This document shows positions 6,253 through 8,270 of a DNA stretch of 8,270 nt, piece by piece. Source of the DNA: Peptococcaceae bacterium (GTDB lineage Bacteria; Bacillota; Desulfitobacteriia; Desulfitobacteriales; Desulfitobacteriaceae). The translations under genes and the position numbers were made by a program. Within the stretch, counting starts at the first letter, position 1. Each line of letters begins with the position of its first letter. The notes under the pieces were generated by a model, which saw only the letters and a program-made list of their open reading frames with translations, was not told where the DNA came from and did no database searches. Location: positions 1 to 8,270 of the forward strand of contig JAITOS010000101.1 in the NCBI GenBank assembly GCA_031289815.1, in the 5' to 3' direction.

Positions 6253-7119
6253 ATGAAATTCTTAGCTTGCAGTGATTTAGAAGGAAAGCATATGCTCATC
6301 GAAATTCTAGCCAAAGCGGATTTATCAAAATATGATTTCCTGCTGTACAAAGGGGACACGCCAGATCCGTCGGTATATAAAAAACTCAGAACCAAGCGGA
6401 CCTTAGAGGGAGAAGAGTGGGCTAAAAAGACCTCGACGTCCCTGATGGAAGAAGCGTCGGTTCAGGAAGCCATGAGAAAAGCGGTGGAAGATTCCACCAG
6501 AATCAATGACTTATTCGGAGAAATTGCGAAGAAATTGCCGATTTACGGGGTTCTCGGCAACTCGGATACGGTGCCTACCCAGATTGCGCCGAAGTTGGGC
6601 CTGAAAGCGGTTGATTTTTCGGAGCACATCGACATCATCCATAAAAGAGCCATTAAAATTGGGGAGTATGATTTTGTAGGGTATAACGGCAGGCCTCAAT
6701 ACAAAGATGAGGCGACCATTGAGGCGCCGGATCTTTATTTTGCGGAAGAAACGGCTCGTCAAGACCTGCACGCCCTGTTTAAAACGGTAAATCCGGCAAA
6801 AACGATCTTTGTAACTCATGCGCCCGCCTACGGGTATATTGATCAGGTGTGTGCGGAATGGGTTCCCTACGGCGTAGCTACTTACGGCGAGAAGGCCAAA
6901 GACGGACACATCGGCTGCGATGCTTTCCGGGAAATCATAGATACCTATCATCCGCTGCTCCATACCTTCGGGCATGTTCATGAAACTCCGGGGGTTGAGA
7001 AGCAGGGGCGGACGACCATCTTTAACGGCGGCGCGCTTGGCGAAACGGGAGAAATCGAAGAGATCACGGTAGAAGGCGACCAAGTCACCTGCGGTTGGAT
7101 CAAGCTCTGGGATCTTTAA
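6253..7119 (+). CDS. Calcineurin-like metallophosphoesterase, divergent
   Basis: This 288-residue soluble protein carries the ordered blocks of the calcineurin-like phosphoesterase superfamily: CSDLEG (6-11), KGDTPD (33-38), GNSD (102-105), THAP (188-191) and GHVHE (240-244), then FNGGALGE (257-264), typical of a small phosphodiesterase of this fold. The first motif, normally D-x-H, is Asp8-Leu9-Glu10, so one metal ligand is exchanged His to Glu; this may alter metal choice or activity. A charged helical insert (about 44-92) separates the second and third blocks. No signal peptide is seen, so it acts in the cytosol, on an unknown phosphoester or phosphodiester. The ATG at 6253 has GAGGAGAG (6238-6245) 7 bp upstream. 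It may be read from the upstream operon or from a promoter in the preceding gap, where I found no strong hexamers. Confidence 0.87.
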   Translation: MKFLACSDLEGKHMLIEILAKADLSKYDFLLYKGDTPDPSVYKKLRTKRTLEGEEWAKKTSTSLMEEASVQEAMRKAVEDSTRINDLFGEIAKKLPIYGVLGNSDTVPTQIAPKLGLKAVDFSEHIDIIHKRAIKIGEYDFVGYNGRPQYKDEATIEAPDLYFAEETARQDLHALFKTVNPAKTIFVTHAPAYGYIDQVCAEWVPYGVATYGEKAKDGHIGCDAFREIIDTYHPLLHTFGHVHETPGVEKQGRTTIFNGGALGETGEIEEITVEGDQVTCGWIKLWDL

Positions 7120-7174
7120 TTGCCGATAACATTCAGACATCGATATTCGCATAATGTTTGCGTGAAGAGCGTTG

Positions 7175-7206
7175 TCCGCTCGCCAAACCAGCCTTTGGCG
7201 GGCGGA
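7175..7206 (+). repeat. 13-bp stem hairpin between phosphoesterase and binding-protein genes
   Basis: TCCGCTCGCCAAA (7175-7187) and TTTGGCGGGCGGA (7194-7206) pair over 13 bp with a single U-G wobble around a 6-nt loop, CCAGCC. No T-run follows (the next bases are TAAGCC), so it is not a standard intrinsic terminator. Its place just before the ribosome site at 7218 suits an mRNA-stabilising or processing hairpin that sets different levels of the flanking genes. The pairing is seen directly; the role is inferred. Confidence 0.6.
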
Positions 7207-7232
7207 TAAGCCTATCAGAAAGGGGAACCCAA

Positions 7233-8117
7233 ATGCAATATCGTATCGCTTTGCCTTATCCGAACATGACCTACTTGCCTTACTATGTGGCAGTGGATAA
7301 GGGATTTTGCGCCGATGAAAACGTCAATTTTGAGTATTTCCACGTCAAAGGCGGAAAAACGGCCATCAATAAATTGTTTTTGAATGGCGAAATAGACTTT
7401 CTGTATGCCCTATGGGAAATGGTTGAACTCAATCTGGAAGGCCACGGTGAAATCAAAGGCCTTTGCGGCAATGTGGCCGAGTCAAACTTTTTGTTTGTCA
7501 GGCCGGAAATAAAAACCGCCGCTGACCTGAAATCGAAGACCATTATTGCCGGGGTCGCGGGTTCAGGCAGTGAAGTTCAGGTCAGGTATGGCTTAAAACT
7601 TGCCGACTTAGATCCGGATAAAGATGTAAATCTAATCGGCGGGGATTATATCGAGCGGGTACACGCCTTTGAAAATGCCGCGATTGATGGTTGTCAGGAC
7701 CGGTTGCAAACGTGGTATTTCGCGAAAAAGGCCGGCTGGAATTATTTGAAATTCCCTGATCCCAGCGTGCTTACAGACAGCGGGGGCTTATCCACGACGC
7801 TTAAAATGATCAAAGAAAACCCGGAGGTTGTCGGGAAAGTGGTGAAAGCGATAGTTCGCGCCACCAAGTTCATCAAGGAAAATCGTGAGGAAGCTATTGA
7901 CGTGGCTTCCAAACTCATCGACTATATGAGCCGTGAGGATATTGCCGGACAATATGACATCCTGCGTGACTGTTACAGCGCGGATATTGCGCCGGTAAGC
8001 ATTAATTTCATGGTGGCTGCGACCGCTGATTTCCTGAATGTCCAAAACAGACCTAAATTTGAGGATTTGGTCGAACTGAGCTTTCTAAATAAAGCTAAAG
8101 CAGAACTTGGTCTATAA
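7233..8117 (+). CDS. Solute-binding-like protein (NMT1/THI5 type), no signal peptide
   Basis: The 294-residue product has the type II periplasmic-binding fold signature of NMT1/THI5-like proteins: LPYYVAVDKGF (15-25), GGKTAINKLFLNGEIDFLY (40-58), the hinge region AADLKSKTI (96-104) with GSGSEVQVRYGLKLADLDPDKDV (110-132), and HAFENAAIDG (144-153). Family members usually bind small molecules for ABC importers and carry an export signal or lipobox. Here the mature fold begins within five residues of the start and no signal is present. The ATG at 7233 is chosen because GAAAGGGG (7218-7225) lies 7 bp upstream. The longer in-frame TTG at 7158 has no ribosome site, would run through the hairpin and would add only a charged, non-signal extension. 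No ABC permease or ATPase is nearby. It may be a cytosolic ligand sensor, carrier or enzyme; the ligand is unknown. Confidence 0.83.
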   Translation: MQYRIALPYPNMTYLPYYVAVDKGFCADENVNFEYFHVKGGKTAINKLFLNGEIDFLYALWEMVELNLEGHGEIKGLCGNVAESNFLFVRPEIKTAADLKSKTIIAGVAGSGSEVQVRYGLKLADLDPDKDVNLIGGDYIERVHAFENAAIDGCQDRLQTWYFAKKAGWNYLKFPDPSVLTDSGGLSTTLKMIKENPEVVGKVVKAIVRATKFIKENREEAIDVASKLIDYMSREDIAGQYDILRDCYSADIAPVSINFMVAATADFLNVQNRPKFEDLVELSFLNKAKAELGL

Positions 8118-8142
8118 TCAAAAAAATGGAGGGACTGATTTG

Positions 8143-8270
8143 ATGATACATCGATCAAACAAACCCAAGCGGGGCGTCGCCAAACTGTCGATAGCCGCCT
8201 TGGTCAGCGTATTGCTGACGCTCATAACCCCCCTGGCGGCCTACGCCAGCGAAGCGGATCTCAACATACC
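8143..8270 (+). CDS. Exported/membrane protein, N-terminus only; perhaps membrane pyrophosphatase
   Basis: Only 42 complete codons are in the window. The ATG at 8143 has GGAGGG (8128-8133) 9 bp upstream and lies 25 bp after the binding-protein stop, so the two are probably co-transcribed. Residues 3-14 are basic (HRSNKPKRGVAK), 15-33 are hydrophobic, and AYA at 33-35 before Ser36 fits a signal peptidase I site. The following ASEADLNIP resembles, from memory, the stretch between an N-terminal hydrophobic segment and the first core helix in a clade of H+-translocating membrane pyrophosphatases. That link rests on a few residues and is unproven; any secreted or membrane protein would also fit. 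Confidence 0.6.
   Translation, partial: MIHRSNKPKRGVAKLSIAALVSVLLTLITPLAAYASEADLNI

Noticed and set aside
7158..7232. Longer N-terminus of the binding protein from TTG at 7158
   Set aside because: It has no ribosome site, would translate a strong hairpin, and gives a charged extension unlike a signal peptide. The ATG at 7233 has a good site at 7 bp.

Overview
The window reads as a chromosomal stretch of an anaerobic Gram-positive-type bacterium, most likely a clostridial or Negativicutes-like Firmicute. The reasons are strong purine-rich Shine-Dalgarno sites, frequent GTG and TTG starts (genes at 111, 1563, 2304 and 4332), an adenylate kinase with the four-cysteine zinc LID, and sigma-54 promoters. 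This placement is inference. All genes recognised are on the + strand, and there are no tRNA or rRNA genes, insertion sequences or CRISPR arrays.

Left part (1-3731): a 12-TM MFS transporter behind a good sigma-A promoter; an adenylate kinase outside its usual ribosomal-protein operon, behind a sigma-54 promoter and a foldable leader; and a 14-TM DHA2-type drug exporter, possibly in the same transcript as adk.

Middle (3732-5936): a 600-bp gap carries a second sigma-54 promoter and a long leader with a short arginine-rich open frame. It leads into a two-gene unit: a protein with a nucleotidyltransferase-like N-terminus and an unrecognised four-TM membrane protein with a Gly/His tail. An 18-bp motif (TTTCYGGAAWTCAAACAA) lies about 85-100 bp upstream of both sigma-54 promoters. 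This suggests that one enhancer-binding protein controls adk and the 4332 operon together.

Right part (5937-8270): a 316-bp GC-rich gap with several hairpins; a calcineurin-like phosphoesterase with an altered first metal motif; a solute-binding-like (NMT1/THI5-type) protein without a signal peptide; and the start of an exported or membrane protein. The last may be the extended N-terminus of a membrane pyrophosphatase.

If the last guess holds, the region pairs AMP recycling (Adk) with pyrophosphate recovery, as expected in cells that rely on AMP- and PPi-forming activation reactions. The co-regulated cluster of NTase-like protein, 4-TM protein, phosphoesterase and cytoplasmic binding protein is the part of the window that I cannot match to a known system.
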